Below are positions 1 to 6,870 of a stretch of DNA of 10,442 nucleotides, in pieces (position 1 is the first letter of the stretch; each line of letters opens with the position of its first letter). Below the pieces are notes generated by a model. It saw nothing but the letters and a program-made list of their open reading frames with translations, did not search any database and had not been told where the DNA came from. The stretch spans positions 1-10,442 of the forward strand of contig CAYPXV010000053.1 of assembly GCA_964414925.1 (NCBI GenBank), written 5' to 3'. Both the position numbers and the translations under genes were made by a program. Source of the DNA: PeH17 sp964414925 (GTDB lineage: Bacteria > Bacillota > Clostridia > Christensenellales > CAG-138).

Positions 1-54
1 CTCTGCGAACATGCCGCCGATGTTATCGAGCAGGTAATAATAAAAAATACTTGA
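1..54 (+). CDS. C-terminal end of an unidentified protein (partial)
   Basis: Frame 1 is open from the window edge to a TGA at 52-54 and encodes 18 residues, LCEHAADVIEQVIIKNT preceded by nothing visible. It reads like a terminal amphipathic helix. A hairpin terminator lies about 40 bases downstream, which fits a real gene end. The fragment is too short to assign to a family, and a chance open stretch cannot be excluded. Confidence 0.45.
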   Translation, partial: LCEHAADVIEQVIIKNT

Positions 55-96
55 TAGAAACAGTTTGTAGCAAATTTTTGTGAAAACCTTCAAAAT

Positions 97-149
97 AATC
101 AGAGCAACGGAAACGGAGAAAAGTGGTGAGTGTTTCGGTTGCTCTGATT
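97..149. terminator. Bidirectional hairpin terminator between convergent genes
   Basis: The arms at 97-114 and 132-149 are complementary over 18 positions with one mismatch, around a 17-base loop. Short T-rich stretches flank both ends: TTTTATGATTTT on the plus side and ATTTTG on the minus side. It sits between the end of the plus-strand fragment at 54 and the end of the minus-strand operon at 183, so it probably ends transcription from both sides. The U tracts are interrupted, so its efficiency is uncertain. Confidence 0.75.
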
Positions 150-182
150 TTATGATTTTGCGGCGAGATGATTGAGGGCAGA

Positions 183-851
183 TTAGCTCTGCGGAGATTT
201 GGATATTATCTCGTTGGCATTTTTATAGATTGAGTTCTCGGGTATTACGCCCCTGACGGAGGAGAGGGGGTAAACGGTGGAGTTGCGGGCGACAACAGTG
301 CCGGGGTTAAGGACGCTGTTGCAACCGATCTCGACGTGGTCGGCAAGGATTGCGCCGAATTTTTTTCTGCCGGTCGGTATGGATTGACCGTTAAAGCGGA
401 CGCATACGAGGGACTTATCGCTTTTAACATTGGAAGTGATAGAACCTGCGCCCATATGGGATTTATATCCGAGGATGGAATCGCCCACATAATTATAGTG
501 AGGAGTCTGCACAGAATCGAAAAGGATAACGTTTTTTAATTCAACGGAGTTTCCGACAACGCAATTCTTTCCGACCAGAGCATTGCCGCGAATAAAAGCA
601 CAGTGCCTAACTTCGCTTTCGTGGTCTACAATGCAGGGACCGATGATACAAGCGGAATCGAACACCTTTGCATCTTTGGCAATCCAAACATCGTCGCACG
701 GGTGAAAAAATTCGTCTTCGGGGAGAGTCGCACCGATTTTGAGTATTTCCTGTCCTATAAGAGGTAAAGCTTCCCAGGGATATTGAAGGGATGAGAGCAG
801 TTCGGCAGCTCTTGTTTTGGTTAAGTCAAGCAGTTGAGAGGTGTTATACAT
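183..851 (-). CDS. GlmU-like left-handed beta-helix acyltransferase-type protein
   Basis: This 222-residue protein has a short helical N-terminus (about residues 1-45) and then hexapeptide repeats typical of left-handed beta-helix transferases (about 54-210). The segment HYNYVGDSILG followed by MGAGSIT corresponds to the GlmU acetyltransferase core. His118 and Tyr121 align by eye with the acetyltransferase His363 and Tyr366 of E. coli GlmU, while the position of Asn377 is His132. The uridylyltransferase half of GlmU is absent. The start at 851 is preferred over an upstream ATG at 872 because AAGGAGG lies six bases before it. The start overlaps the end of glmM by 8 bases, which suggests translational coupling. 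GlmM makes glucosamine-1-phosphate, so acetylation of that product is a natural guess. Another sugar substrate or a non-catalytic role is possible. Confidence 0.8.
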   Translation of the reverse strand: MYNTSQLLDLTKTRAAELLSSLQYPWEALPLIGQEILKIGATLPEDEFFHPCDDVWIAKDAKVFDSACIIGPCIVDHESEVRHCAFIRGNALVGKNCVVGNSVELKNVILFDSVQTPHYNYVGDSILGYKSHMGAGSITSNVKSDKSLVCVRFNGQSIPTGRKKFGAILADHVEIGCNSVLNPGTVVARNSTVYPLSSVRGVIPENSIYKNANEIISKSPQS

Positions 852-2184
852 TTTCAACCTCCTTGAGTGCATCGACTACGATTTGAACAGCCTCATCGCA
901 AATGGTCTTATCGGAATGTTCCGCCATGACTCTGATAACGGGTTCGGTACCGCTGGGACGCACGAGAAGTCTGCCGTCATTGCCGAGGAGTGTTTCGGCA
1001 CAGGCAATGGCGTCGTGTACGGTATCGGAAGTCAAAGCTAAATCCTTATCGGGAACACGAACGTTTTTGAGTGTTTGGGGGTAAATGGTAAGCGGTGCTG
1101 CAAGTTCGGAAAGACGTTGTTTCTTATCGAGAATGACCTGCATAAGCTTTATAGCGGTAAGCATACCGTCGCCGGTGGTGGCATATTTACTTAAAATGAT
1201 ATGCCCGCTCTGTTCGCCGCCGATAAGGAATCCGTTTTCACGCATACATTCGTAAACGTACTTGTCACCGACCTTGGTTTTCTCATAGCGTATTCCCAAT
1301 CTGTCAAATGCTTTATACAAACCGAAATTGGACATGACGGTGGTAACAACGGTGTTTCCTGCAAGGCTGTTTCTGTCAAACATGTATTTGCCGAAAATGT
1401 AAAGAATCATATCGCCGTCAATAATCTTTCCCGTTTCGTCAACGGCAAGGCATCTGTCGGCATCACCGTCGAAAGCGAATCCGACATCGAGTCCGTTTTG
1501 AACAACGAGTTGACGGAGGGATTCGATATGCGTTGAACCGCAGTTGTCATTTATGTTTAAACCGTTGGGATATGAACCGATAACAAAGGTTTCGGCACCG
1601 AGAGTATCAAAAACGCTCTTGGCTATTTGCCATGTACTGCCGTTTGCGCAATCAAGACCTATACGCATACCCTTAAACGAGTGAGTAGTGAGACTTATCA
1701 GGTAACCGATGTATCTGTTTCTGCCGCCGGAATAGTCTATTACCCTGCCAATATCACTGCCGTAAGCATACGGGGGTTCTGGTGTTTCACCGTCAAGGTA
1801 TTTTTCTATTTCATCAATGACGAAGCTTTGCATCTTTTCACCGTCGGAGTTTAAAAGCTTAATACCGTTATCGTAGAAAGCATTATGGCTTGCGCTTATC
1901 ATTATGCCGCAATCGAAATCCTCCGCACGGGTAATGAAGGCAACGCCGGGCGTTGTCGTTACATGCATAAGGTAGACATCACTGCCTGCGGAGGTAAGAC
2001 CTGCCGTCAAGGCACATTCAAACATATATGAGCTTCGTCTTGTATCCTTACCTATGACAACGCTGCATTTGTGTTCACGACCGAAATAATAACCGAGGAA
2101 TTTACCGACTTTGAAAGCATGTTCAACCGTAAGCTGTTTATTAGCTTCGCCGCGGAAACCGTCTGTTCCAAAATATTTAGACAT
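844..2184 (-). CDS. glmM: Phosphoglucosamine mutase GlmM
   Basis: GlmM converts glucosamine-6-phosphate to glucosamine-1-phosphate in the cytoplasm, on the route to UDP-GlcNAc for peptidoglycan. The 446 residues match the usual family length. The four alpha-D-phosphohexomutase signatures are in order: the N-terminal KYFGTDGFRG, the phosphoserine loop ISASHNAF (Ser99), the metal loop DGDADR (239-244), the sugar-binding GGEQSGH (322-328) and the C-terminal phosphate loop RPSGTEPVIR (409-418). The loop has Ala where TASHNP normally has Pro, a mild variant. AAGGAG lies eight bases before the ATG. The gene begins 23 bases after the Pth-DsdA stop and overlaps the downstream beta-helix gene. Other phosphohexomutases share these motifs, but the SKYFGTDGFRG start and RPSGTEP favour GlmM. 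Confidence 0.95.
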   Translation of the reverse strand: MSKYFGTDGFRGEANKQLTVEHAFKVGKFLGYYFGREHKCSVVIGKDTRRSSYMFECALTAGLTSAGSDVYLMHVTTTPGVAFITRAEDFDCGIMISASHNAFYDNGIKLLNSDGEKMQSFVIDEIEKYLDGETPEPPYAYGSDIGRVIDYSGGRNRYIGYLISLTTHSFKGMRIGLDCANGSTWQIAKSVFDTLGAETFVIGSYPNGLNINDNCGSTHIESLRQLVVQNGLDVGFAFDGDADRCLAVDETGKIIDGDMILYIFGKYMFDRNSLAGNTVVTTVMSNFGLYKAFDRLGIRYEKTKVGDKYVYECMRENGFLIGGEQSGHIILSKYATTGDGMLTAIKLMQVILDKKQRLSELAAPLTIYPQTLKNVRVPDKDLALTSDTVHDAIACAETLLGNDGRLLVRPSGTEPVIRVMAEHSDKTICDEAVQIVVDALKEVENV

Positions 2185-2207
2185 ATGTTTTTCTCCTTAT
2201 TTAAAGA

Positions 2208-4097
2208 TTAATGACGTTTAAACCTTTCTTTATCGGGGACGAGACTTCCGCCCGTAGCCCAAATAATTTCGGTTATCGATGAAAAATCGACGTTGGGGTA
2301 GTATTGTCTGAAGTAATCTGCTCCGCCTTCACTTGACAAGCCCAAAACGGCAGCAAGGCTTATTGCAGCAGAAGGTTCAACATAGATACCCTCAAGTGCA
2401 TTTATCGATTTTTGGTAATGAATCAGCCTGTGGTCGGAAACCGTAAATCCGCCGTCGGAAAGTGATTTCAGACAGTCAAATGCCAGTTCGGATGCTTTAC
2501 CGACGGCAAGACCGTCCGCCTGAGTCTTTCCCGATAAACCCAGTTCATTAACGCTTATACATTTCGAGGCGGCAAATGCGGCATGCATACACGGCGCATT
2601 TACGGGTTCTATAAAGAAACAATGAACCGAGTCTTTGAAGATTTGTTTTAAACCGTATGTTATTCCGGCAGGCGCACCGCCTACACCGCAAGGAAGATAG
2701 ACAAATAGGGGATGGGATTCATCAATCTTTATATTAAGCGACTCAAGCTGGGATGCAAGCTCATATGCAGCCGTTGAATAACCGTAAAAGAGGTCAAACG
2801 AGCGTTCATCGTCTATGAAATAGCTGTTCGGTTGCGAACTTGCCATGTGTCTGCCATTGGCAACTGCCGTGTTGTAGTCGGAATCGTACTCCATTACATT
2901 ACAGCCCTGACTTCGCAAGAGATCCTTTTTCCACTGCTTGGCATCATTGCTCATATGTACGGTAACGTTATAACCGATTTTCGCACTCATAATGCCGATA
3001 CTAAGTGCAAGGTTTCCCGTTGAACCGACATGAATCGAATGACTTCGGAAGAAGTCTTTTGAATTAAATAGCCTTTCGGCACATACATCATATGACAAGG
3101 AATCATCGATAATTCCTTGTTCTTTCGCTATATCCCATGTATGCTTAAGAACTGCGTATATGCCGCCGCGGGCTTTGATAGAGCCTGCTATGGGCAATTT
3201 ATTATCCTGCTTTATCAGAAGATTTGCGGGATATCTATCATGGGGCAACAGCTTTTTCAGTCCGTTTGTAACGGTCAAAGGTGAGGTTATTTCGCCGTCA
3301 GTGACTTCGGGAAAGAGCATTGAAATGTATTTTCTGCTCATTTTAAAGATTTCAAGTGCTTCCAAAGTACCCTGTGTATCGAAATTAACGGCGGCACACG
3401 GAGGGGGAGAATCGTGTTGCAAGTTGGCGAACATCAATTCCCTTGCGTTTTCAAGAGTTTGTTTGAGCGATTGCTCCGTTAAACAAACAGCAGGAGAATA
3501 CTCGGAATGAGTTTCGGATATTTGTTTTGATTTTTTAGGCGGTTTATAGTTGTATTTGTTCTGTGCTTCATTGAGCTTGTTCTGAAGTATAAGCTCCACG
3601 GCGGAGGCGGCATCGGCAAACGCCGATTGGAGTTTCCGCATATCTTCATTATCGGGTTCGCCCAGAACAAAATTGATAAGGTCGTGTTTGGGCTTTCCGA
3701 TACCTATGCGGATACGGATAAAATTGTCACTGCCGAGTTGCTGCGAAATGCTGCGCATCCCGTTATGCGTTCCGGCTGAACCGTTGCTTTTTATCCTTAT
3801 CGCACCGCAGGGAAGGTCTATATCGTCATAAATGACAATCAAATTTTCGGTAGGTACTTTAAACCACTGTAAAAGCTGTACGACCGCAAAACCCGAATTG
3901 TTCATAAACGTTTCGGGCTTTGCCAAAATTACTTTTTCATTTGCGAATCTGCAATCTCCGTAAACGGATTTGAAATTCGAATGATTGAATAATATTTCCA
4001 ATCTTTCGGAGATTACATCGGCGGTCATGAAACCGACATTATGCCGAGTTTTGGCATATTCCCTTCCGGGATTACCTAATCCAACGATAATAAACAT
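2208..4097 (-). CDS. Fusion of peptidyl-tRNA hydrolase and D-serine ammonia-lyase
   Basis: One continuous 629-residue frame carries two complete enzymes. Residues 1-185 are a bacterial Pth, which frees tRNA from peptidyl-tRNA. GLGNPG (Asn9), the catalytic RHNVGF (His19), FMNNSG (Met65, Asn66), YDDIDLP (Asp91) and GTHNGM (Asn112) are all in place. Residues 186-240 are a polar linker. Residues 240-629 match DsdA, a PLP enzyme that turns D-serine into pyruvate and ammonia: GSIKARGGIY (PLP lysine Lys308), VGSTGNLALSIGIMSAK, VTVHMS, FIDDE, FVYLPCGVGGAP (the phosphate-binding loop, Gly-rich but with Ala475), QADGLAVGKAS and IIWATGGSLVP. No well-placed internal start for a separate DsdA is visible. 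The gene starts two bases after the stop of the dockerin-thioredoxin gene with only a weak GGGA element, so coupling is likely. Both assignments are strong. The functional meaning of the fusion is not known to me. Confidence 0.93.
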   Translation of the reverse strand: MFIIVGLGNPGREYAKTRHNVGFMTADVISERLEILFNHSNFKSVYGDCRFANEKVILAKPETFMNNSGFAVVQLLQWFKVPTENLIVIYDDIDLPCGAIRIKSNGSAGTHNGMRSISQQLGSDNFIRIRIGIGKPKHDLINFVLGEPDNEDMRKLQSAFADAASAVELILQNKLNEAQNKYNYKPPKKSKQISETHSEYSPAVCLTEQSLKQTLENARELMFANLQHDSPPPCAAVNFDTQGTLEALEIFKMSRKYISMLFPEVTDGEITSPLTVTNGLKKLLPHDRYPANLLIKQDNKLPIAGSIKARGGIYAVLKHTWDIAKEQGIIDDSLSYDVCAERLFNSKDFFRSHSIHVGSTGNLALSIGIMSAKIGYNVTVHMSNDAKQWKKDLLRSQGCNVMEYDSDYNTAVANGRHMASSQPNSYFIDDERSFDLFYGYSTAAYELASQLESLNIKIDESHPLFVYLPCGVGGAPAGITYGLKQIFKDSVHCFFIEPVNAPCMHAAFAASKCISVNELGLSGKTQADGLAVGKASELAFDCLKSLSDGGFTVSDHRLIHYQKSINALEGIYVEPSAAISLAAVLGLSSEGGADYFRQYYPNVDFSSITEIIWATGGSLVPDKERFKRH

Positions 4098-4099
4098 AA

Positions 4100-4999
4100 T
4101 TAAAATCCCAGTGCTGCTCTTAAAATCAGACTTGCGTCCGCCAGCTCGATGACGTCGTTACCGTTATAATCGGCGGCATCAAAGTTAAACTTACCGTCCT
4201 CAATTGAAAAACCGAGTGCATAGCGTGCGGTCACGGTGGCATCGCCTACATTGATTACTCCGTCACAGTTTGCGTCACCGAGTAAAAACGGCGGAGAATC
4301 AACCGGAGCATACATTGCCTTAACGATTTCGTCATGAGTGACCGACTGATAGTTTCCTTTCCAATATGTAAACTCATAACCGTCATGTACGGGGGGTTGA
4401 GGAGGAACGGCACTTCCGCCGTGAATGACACGTTCGCTTGCAATCAGTTCATCGGTTAAATCATCGTAAAACGAAACCGTATGATATTTGATGTCACTCG
4501 GCAGATATTCTTTGATTAAAATTCCCAATACCTCGTAATCCGAGAACGTGCCGATGAAGCTGTAAACAACGTAACCTTTTGCATCAACAAGAAAGGTTTG
4601 AGGTATGTAATTATTTTGGGACACAAGTTCCTCAAGTTCTTCACAGAGATGCAAAACAGAGTAATCAAGTCCAAGTTGTTCGAAAAGTTCAAGACAGGCT
4701 TCGGTGGTACTCGTCGCATCCTCGTGTAAAATGCCGAGTACGTTGATATTGTCACCGAACTCATCCAATGCGGTTTGCATATAGTTAAGCTCTTTTATGC
4801 AGTCACTGCTCCAGGTAGCAAAATAATGCAGAACGGTCAGCGGATAATCAAAAAAAATATCCCCCGTTACTTTTTCCCCGGTGAGAGTGGTAGTGGTAAA
4901 ATTTAAAAGTTGTGTTTCACCGATAGTGTCGGCATTCGCAGCGTAAATAGGCATAATGCCGAGCAAAAGCGATAATGTAATTGCGATAATTCTTCTCAT
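4100..4999 (-). CDS. Secreted thioredoxin-fold protein with InlB-like repeat and dockerin
   Basis: The 299 residues show a signal peptide (about 1-23, AANA before Asp24), a TlpA/peroxiredoxin-like thioredoxin fold (about 25-168), an InlB/Listeria-Bacteroides-type repeat (about 171-232) and a C-terminal type I dockerin (about 239-299). The fold is indicated by LTVLHYFATWSSDCIKEL and by the cis-proline segment YIPQTFLVDAKGYVV (Pro133). The usual WCxxC site is WSSDC here: the nucleophilic cysteine is Ser64 and only Cys67 remains, so ordinary disulfide exchange is unlikely. The first dockerin loop is canonical (Asp242, Asn244, Asp246, Asp253). The second has Asn281 where Asp is usual. No membrane anchor follows, so attachment would go through the dockerin. 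The gene lies 51 bases downstream of the cohesin gene, the obvious candidate partner. No strong Shine-Dalgarno element precedes the ATG. Confidence 0.88.
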   Translation of the reverse strand: MRRIIAITLSLLLGIMPIYAANADTIGETQLLNFTTTTLTGEKVTGDIFFDYPLTVLHYFATWSSDCIKELNYMQTALDEFGDNINVLGILHEDATSTTEACLELFEQLGLDYSVLHLCEELEELVSQNNYIPQTFLVDAKGYVVYSFIGTFSDYEVLGILIKEYLPSDIKYHTVSFYDDLTDELIASERVIHGGSAVPPQPPVHDGYEFTYWKGNYQSVTHDEIVKAMYAPVDSPPFLLGDANCDGVINVGDATVTARYALGFSIEDGKFNFDAADYNGNDVIELADASLILRAALGF

Positions 5000-5017
5000 G
5001 TATGCTCAATTTCAACA

Positions 5018-5041
5018 GGGCTGAGCGAGACCGCTCAGCCC
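5018..5041 (-). terminator. GC-rich intercistronic hairpin without U tract
   Basis: A perfect 10-bp stem (GGGCTGAGCG with its complement) and a 4-base loop lies between the cohesin stop at 5051 and the ATG of the dockerin gene at 4999. On the transcribed strand it is followed by TGTTGAAATTG, not a run of T, so a full intrinsic terminator is unlikely. It may protect the cohesin transcript from 3' decay or cause partial termination, making cohesin mRNA more abundant than the downstream genes. The role is inferred. Confidence 0.6.
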
Positions 5042-5050
5042 GTGCATTAA

Positions 5051-5905
5051 TTATTTTTTGCGTGTCTTAACTATAAGCACAACAGCACCTGCCGCACAGG
5101 CGACAACTACGCCGATAAGTACATACAGAACCGTTTTATTGGAGTTGTCGGGAGTGCGTGTATCATCGTCTCCGGGCTGTGCAGTGGGTGTAAATTCACT
5201 CACATTATCGGAAGGTTTTTCCGTTGATAAGGGAGTTTCTTCTACTTCCGGGGTGGACGATTCACCGACGGCGGGGTCGTCACTGTCCGTTTCCTGCGGA
5301 ATTGCGGTGTAACCGGGTACGGGGGTCAACGGATCACCCTGATAACCGCCGTCACTTCCCTCGTTATATCCTCCGCTGGGTTCGGAACCGTTTACAAGGG
5401 TTATAATCGCATTTTTGTAGCTGAACTTGACGGGAGTAGCTTCGGTTGTACCGATAGGCATACTTGCAAATTCGGATACATAAAGAGTTACCTGCGGATT
5501 TACGGTTACGCCTTGCTTAACCTTAAAGCGCATGACAACAAGTTCACCGCTTCCTGTCATTGCATCGATGGGGCAGGCAATACCCAGCACAACTCGTCCG
5601 GATTCGACAAATGCCTCCGAATCAAGCACCACAAGGTTGCCGGCGGATGCAATGCTTTTTAAGAACTCACCCTGTTCGGCACTGATAAGTTCAAGAGCAT
5701 TAACATCATATTCAAATGCGAAGTTTACACAATGTACGCTGTATTGACCTTTAATTTCGGCAATGACGGTAACTTCGTCACCTACGGAAACGTTTTCGGC
5801 TCCGTTAATGATGATTTCGGCTTCATCCTCCGCAAAGGAAGCGAAGGGTAAAACGAGAGCAAAACAGAGCATAGCAGCCATTATAGCATAGAGTAGCTTT
5901 TTCAT
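5051..5905 (-). CDS. Membrane-anchored single-cohesin surface protein
   Basis: The 284 residues comprise a signal peptide (about 1-25, ending SFAED), one cohesin domain (about 30-172), a low-complexity Pro/Thr/Ser/Asp/Glu linker (about 173-256), a hydrophobic segment (about 258-279) and a basic KTRKK tail. The cohesin call rests on the pattern SVGDEVTVIAEI, VNFAFEYDVNALELIS, a segment like SGELVVMRFKVK and a final beta-strand IITLVNG, typical of the scaffoldin cohesin fold. No LPXTG motif is present, so anchoring is by a C-terminal membrane helix. Cohesins bind dockerins with high affinity, and two dockerin proteins are encoded nearby, one directly downstream. A single cohesin resembles a surface anchor, not a multi-enzyme scaffold. 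AAGGAG lies six bases before the ATG, and a strong promoter lies about 60 bases upstream. Cohesin type and actual dockerin specificity cannot be settled from sequence alone. Confidence 0.88.
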   Translation of the reverse strand: MKKLLYAIMAAMLCFALVLPFASFAEDEAEIIINGAENVSVGDEVTVIAEIKGQYSVHCVNFAFEYDVNALELISAEQGEFLKSIASAGNLVVLDSEAFVESGRVVLGIACPIDAMTGSGELVVMRFKVKQGVTVNPQVTLYVSEFASMPIGTTEATPVKFSYKNAIITLVNGSEPSGGYNEGSDGGYQGDPLTPVPGYTAIPQETDSDDPAVGESSTPEVEETPLSTEKPSDNVSEFTPTAQPGDDDTRTPDNSNKTVLYVLIGVVVACAAGAVVLIVKTRKK

Positions 5906-5964
5906 TCTTTTCTCCTTTTTTTGTTCGGCGGATTATTCCTTTATCCACACTGAATTTACGTTGG

Positions 5965-5993
5965 ATTATAGCATAAGTTTCTTCTAATATCAA
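5965..5993 (-). promoter_or_regulatory. Sigma-A promoter of the cohesin-to-glmM operon
   Basis: On the minus strand, TTGATA (5993-5988) and TATAAT (5970-5965) are separated by exactly 17 bases, and a TG one base before the -10 gives an extended -10. Transcription should start near 5958, leaving a leader of about 53 bases with an AAGGAG site. It is the only clear promoter found for the five minus-strand genes below it. Confidence 0.85.
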
Positions 5994-6064
5994 TCAATTT
6001 ACGAAGATATTGAAAATATACATCGTTTATCCTGTTCTGTTGAGGTTTGTATGCGGTAACGAAC

Positions 6065-6631
6065 TCAGTCAGAAAGGTCGCCTTCTTTGTTACCGTGAAA
6101 TTCGCAGCCGTGGGTATGATGATGCCCATAATACCACCTTCCGTATCTGTATCCGTAGTGAGGCGGACAGTGAGCGCAATCGCCGTCACATCTTCTGCCT
6201 CTGCTGCTATTTTGAGTTTTTTTGCTTGCAGATGATGAGCCGAACAAAGAGGCGAAGAATCCGCTTTCCTTGGATGATCTGCCTCTTGCCTTAGCCAATG
6301 CTTTGTTGTAGGTGACCGAATCGATTGCGTAATCAATCGAGGATAATTCTTCTTCAGTAAAAGCAACCGATGAAGTGCTTACAAGGCGTGATACGGTTTT
6401 AACATCTAACTCCGGTTCCAATTCTATAATTTGTTCGGGTGTAAAGCGTACACCCTTATCTACCGCTACGTTTACAAACTGTTCTATCGGCGCATCGAAA
6501 TAGGAGAATTTCTCCTGCACTGTCTTGAAAACTCGGTCTGCGTCGGGAAAGTTGTCTATTTGCGACAGCATCTTTATCTTTTTATCGTTATCCCAATAAC
6601 GAAGCTTGTTGCGGTATTCTTCCCATGTCAT
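6065..6631 (-). CDS. Hypothetical protein with Cys/His-rich C-terminus
   Basis: I do not recognise a named family for this 188-residue protein. Residues 1-120 are charged, probably helical, starting MTWEEYRNKLRYWDNDKK. A Ser/Lys-rich hinge with a short FFASLFG segment follows. The C-terminal 40 residues are compositionally striking: CDGDCAHC, then PPHYGYRYGRWYYG, then HHHTHGCEFH, with four Cys and several His that could bind a metal such as zinc or copper. No signal peptide or membrane segment is seen, so a cytoplasmic protein is likely. The start at 6631 is chosen because GGGAGG lies nine bases upstream. The longer frame up to 6727 would begin upstream of the probable promoter at 6698-6703. 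It stands alone, transcribed in the same direction as the cohesin operon. Confidence 0.82.
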   Translation of the reverse strand: MTWEEYRNKLRYWDNDKKIKMLSQIDNFPDADRVFKTVQEKFSYFDAPIEQFVNVAVDKGVRFTPEQIIELEPELDVKTVSRLVSTSSVAFTEEELSSIDYAIDSVTYNKALAKARGRSSKESGFFASLFGSSSASKKTQNSSRGRRCDGDCAHCPPHYGYRYGRWYYGHHHTHGCEFHGNKEGDLSD

Positions 6632-6697
6632 AAGTGAATCCCTCCCTGCTGAATCAGAAGCATCGGTAAAAGCATTTTCAAATTCTACCGTTGATTT

Positions 6698-6727
6698 ATT
6701 ATAACACAACAAGAAAAATATTGCCAC
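6698..6727 (-). promoter_or_regulatory. Probable extended -10 promoter for the Cys/His-rich protein
   Basis: On the minus strand, TATAAT at 6703-6698 is preceded by TG plus one base, giving an extended -10. A poor -35 match, GTGGCA, lies 18 bases upstream. Transcription would start near 6691, about 60 bases before the chosen ATG. Confidence 0.6.
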
Positions 6728-6731
6728 CGTT

Positions 6732-6807
6732 AAATCGTAATTTTTTTCAAATCGTTACAAAAAATTCATTCAAGGCAAATAAAAATACAATTGACAAACA
6801 AAATCGT
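6732..6807. repeat. Three AAATCGT direct repeats in the divergent promoter region
   Basis: The heptamer AAATCGT occurs at 6732-6738, 6749-6755 and 6801-6807 on the plus strand. The last copy lies inside the -35/-10 spacer of the plus-strand promoter, and the first is close to the minus-strand promoter. Spacings of 17 and 52 bases are compatible with a shared operator. Chance in AT-rich DNA is also possible. Confidence 0.3.
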
Positions 6808-6819
6808 ATGGAGTATGAT
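6791..6819 (+). promoter_or_regulatory. Sigma-A promoter of the flavin reductase-dockerin unit
   Basis: TTGACA (6791-6796) and TATGAT (6814-6819) are separated by 17 bases. Transcription should start near 6826, about 45 bases before the ATG at 6871, which is preceded by a strong GGAGGAGG site. The match to consensus is excellent. Confidence 0.85.
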
Positions 6820-6870
6820 TGTCATGAATTATATGTACTTTAAATCACCGTAACGGAGGAGGTATATTTT

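Noticed and set aside
852..872. Seven-residue extension of the GlmU-like protein to an ATG at 872
   Set aside because: The ATG at 851 has a perfect AAGGAGG at the right distance; the one at 872 lies inside glmM with no such element.
1201..1536. Plus-strand open frame of 111 codons inside glmM
   Set aside because: It is the antisense shadow of a well-supported gene, with no ribosome binding site or recognisable product.
3400..3560. Pth-DsdA fusion as a frameshift artefact
   Set aside because: Both halves are complete and in the same frame with a long polar linker, and no misplaced internal start or stop remnant is visible. Resequencing would still be the final proof.
5051..5140. Sortase anchoring of the cohesin protein
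   Set aside because: No LPXTG-like motif precedes the C-terminal hydrophobic segment; a plain membrane helix with a basic tail fits better.
6001..6026. Imperfect AT-rich hairpin after the Cys/His-rich gene
   Set aside because: The stem is interrupted (4 bp, internal loop, 5 bp) and AT-rich without a T tract, so it is not a convincing terminator.
6632..6727. N-terminal extension of the Cys/His-rich protein to an ATG at 6727
   Set aside because: The extension spans the probable promoter at 6698-6703 and its ATG has no ribosome binding site, whereas the ATG at 6631 has GGGAGG nine bases upstream.
6824..6853. Nine-codon upstream reading frame before the flavin reductase gene
   Set aside because: It begins at or before the predicted transcription start and has no ribosome binding site, so it is probably chance.
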